Assembly (NCBI RefSeq): GCF_001439925.1
Contig: NZ_LMBV01000011.1
Location: 24,846 to 77,530 of the forward strand
DNA from: Peribacillus muralis
Lineage (GTDB): Bacteria > Bacillota > Bacilli > Bacillales > DSM-1321
DNA: 52,685 nt
Direction of reading: 5' to 3'
Of this stretch, positions 51,932-52,685 are shown piece after piece (positions within the stretch are counted from its first letter, which is position 1; each line of letters begins with the position of its first letter). The notes under the pieces were generated by a model. That model was not told the DNA's origin. It did not search any database and saw only the letters and a list, made by a program, of their open reading frames with translations. Made by a program: the position numbers and the translations under genes.

Positions 51932-51961
51932 ATTATATAGTTTATGGCAGTAATCCGTCAA
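51932..51961 (-). promoter_or_regulatory. SigA promoter of the riboswitch leader
   Basis: TTGACG (51961-51956) - 18 nt - TATAAT (51937-51932). Transcription should begin about 51925, giving a leader of about 220 nt before the kinase ATG. Confidence 0.8.
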
Positions 51962-52283
51962 ATATGAGGATCGAGTGGGGGGACTCGCATTTATAGATAC
52001 AGGTTGTTCTATTAATTATTTTAGTATACCAAATTTGCGTCATCAGGCTTCTGTGTCCTTTTGTGAGAAATTTCACGATATGAATATATTTCAAGTATTA
52101 CTAAAAAGTTACTTAAATGTCTTTTAGTTTACTAATATGTTAAAACCTCAGCTGTTCCCTTCTAGATCTAAAGAAATATGTTATGTTTTTAATGAATAAG
52201 TAAATATGCCTATATTAATATACTGATATTAACCGATATTTAAATAAATGTTAAATATATAATGCTTTAGTAGGGAGAATGAT
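51962..52283. other. AT-rich gap before the SH3b gene
   Basis: Apart from a small G-rich hairpin CGAGT-GGGGGG-ACTCG (51972-51987), it is AT-rich and non-coding. The plus-strand promoter for the SH3b gene must lie in the right part but is not clear. Confidence 0.45.
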
Positions 52284-52685
52284 ATGAAAAAATTAATTAT
52301 ACCGACTTTCTGTTTCGCAGTTTTATCGACAGTTGCTTTTGAAGAAAAGATATCTGCAGCTCCACTACATGCAGAACAGACCAAACTTGAGACGCGTGTC
52401 ATGTATGTACATGTAATTTCCGGTTCGCTCAATATGCGGAAAACGGGAGCGGAAAATGCCGATATAGTAGCCAAGCTATCAAAAGGCACGCCAGTAACGA
52501 TTTATTCGGAATCCAATGGTTGGGCAAGAATCAAAGCCGATGGAAAAGATGGGTACGTCAGCACAAAGTATTTATCGGCAACGAAGCCAGGGGTTTTAAC
52601 GAAGGCTGCGGTTCCAGTGTCTGCCGTATCTGTAAAGACACAAACGAACCAGGTAACGAAAGCCGCCGTACCTGTAAAGACGGTG
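52284..52685 (+). CDS. Secreted SH3b-domain protein, partial at window edge
   Basis: Partial: 134 codons open to the window edge. A signal peptide (KKLIIPTFCFAVLSTVAF, cleavage near ISAAP) precedes one bacterial SH3 domain (about 43-100; VISGSLNMRKTGAENADIVA and DGYVSTKYLS, with a GWARI strand). This is followed by a repetitive alanine/valine-lysine linker (TKAAVPVSAVSVKT, then TKAAVPVKT). SH3b domains bind cell-wall peptides, and a hydrolase domain (NlpC/P60, amidase or LysM) often follows. AGGGAG lies 6 nt before the ATG. The 3' end is outside the window. Confidence 0.85.
   Translation, partial: MKKLIIPTFCFAVLSTVAFEEKISAAPLHAEQTKLETRVMYVHVISGSLNMRKTGAENADIVAKLSKGTPVTIYSESNGWARIKADGKDGYVSTKYLSATKPGVLTKAAVPVSAVSVKTQTNQVTKAAVPVKTV

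Noticed and set aside
51972..51987. G-rich hairpin as a regulatory element
   Set aside because: Stem of only 5 bp with a G6 loop and no nearby gene on the same strand that it could serve; left as unexplained.

Overview
The window reads as chromosomal DNA of a low-GC Gram-positive spore-former of the Bacillaceae, most like the Peribacillus/Bacillus simplex group. The genus is inferred. The evidence is AGGAGG-type ribosome binding sites, frequent GTG/TTG starts, a BirA-boxed bioA-bioD-bioY / bioF-bioB locus, and homologues of B. subtilis YhfK, Maa, YojN/YojO, YeeI, PdaC, SigV/RsiV, YhgE and YrzF. I saw no rRNA, tRNA, phage, insertion sequence or CRISPR array.

Layout. 1-2.8 kb: a FusB-type EF-G-binding protein, a small CD3324-type DNA-binding protein, a YhfK-like reductase and a Maa-type acetyltransferase. 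2.98-8.97 kb: a small polysaccharide cluster (two GT4 glycosyltransferases, flippase, polymerase) containing two broken genes, a WbqC-family gene and a serine-acetyltransferase-like gene. 9.1-12.8 kb: the yojN/yojO MoxR-ATPase plus VWA pair and a TrkA-C membrane protein. 12.8-13.5 kb: an island of three repeat families and a truncated Uma2 gene. 13.5-17 kb: YfcC transporter, DUF4261 protein and YeeI. 17-20 kb: pdaC diverging from sigV-rsiV, each with the same ECF-type promoter. 20.6-22 kb: a POT peptide transporter. 22.4-27.5 kb: the biotin locus with two BirA operators. 28-34 kb: an orphan modA, a secreted protein, two GrpB-family genes around an amidase (the second frameshifted), a COG3910-type ATPase and an NmrA-like protein. 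34-37.3 kb: a GntR-controlled ABC transporter operon. 37.3-46.1 kb: lipoproteins, a MarR-MFS pair, three VOC proteins, a SnoaL-like protein, a thioredoxin and more repeats. 46.2-49.7 kb: an Rrf2-YhgE operon. 49.7-51.7 kb: a SRPBCC-ArsR pair, a lipoprotein and a YrzF-like kinase. The window ends inside an SH3b-domain secreted protein.

Three things stand out. First, a yybP-ykoY (manganese) riboswitch at 51808-51900 on the minus strand is followed by two tandem terminators whose geometry predicts a metal-ON switch, and the next gene is a YrzF-like kinase, not a metal transporter. Second, the pdaC/sigV intergenic region carries two divergent promoters with the identical frame CAAACTTTT-N13-CGTCTA, defining a compact cell-wall/lysozyme-stress module. 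Third, at least six arrays of two unrelated sequence families recur in intergenic gaps with the same 20-21 nt period, about two DNA helical turns. I cannot assign these arrays to a known element.

Several regulators sit beside clear inverted-repeat operators (GntR, MarR, Rrf2, ArsR, BirA), so much of the regulatory wiring can be read directly from the sequence.
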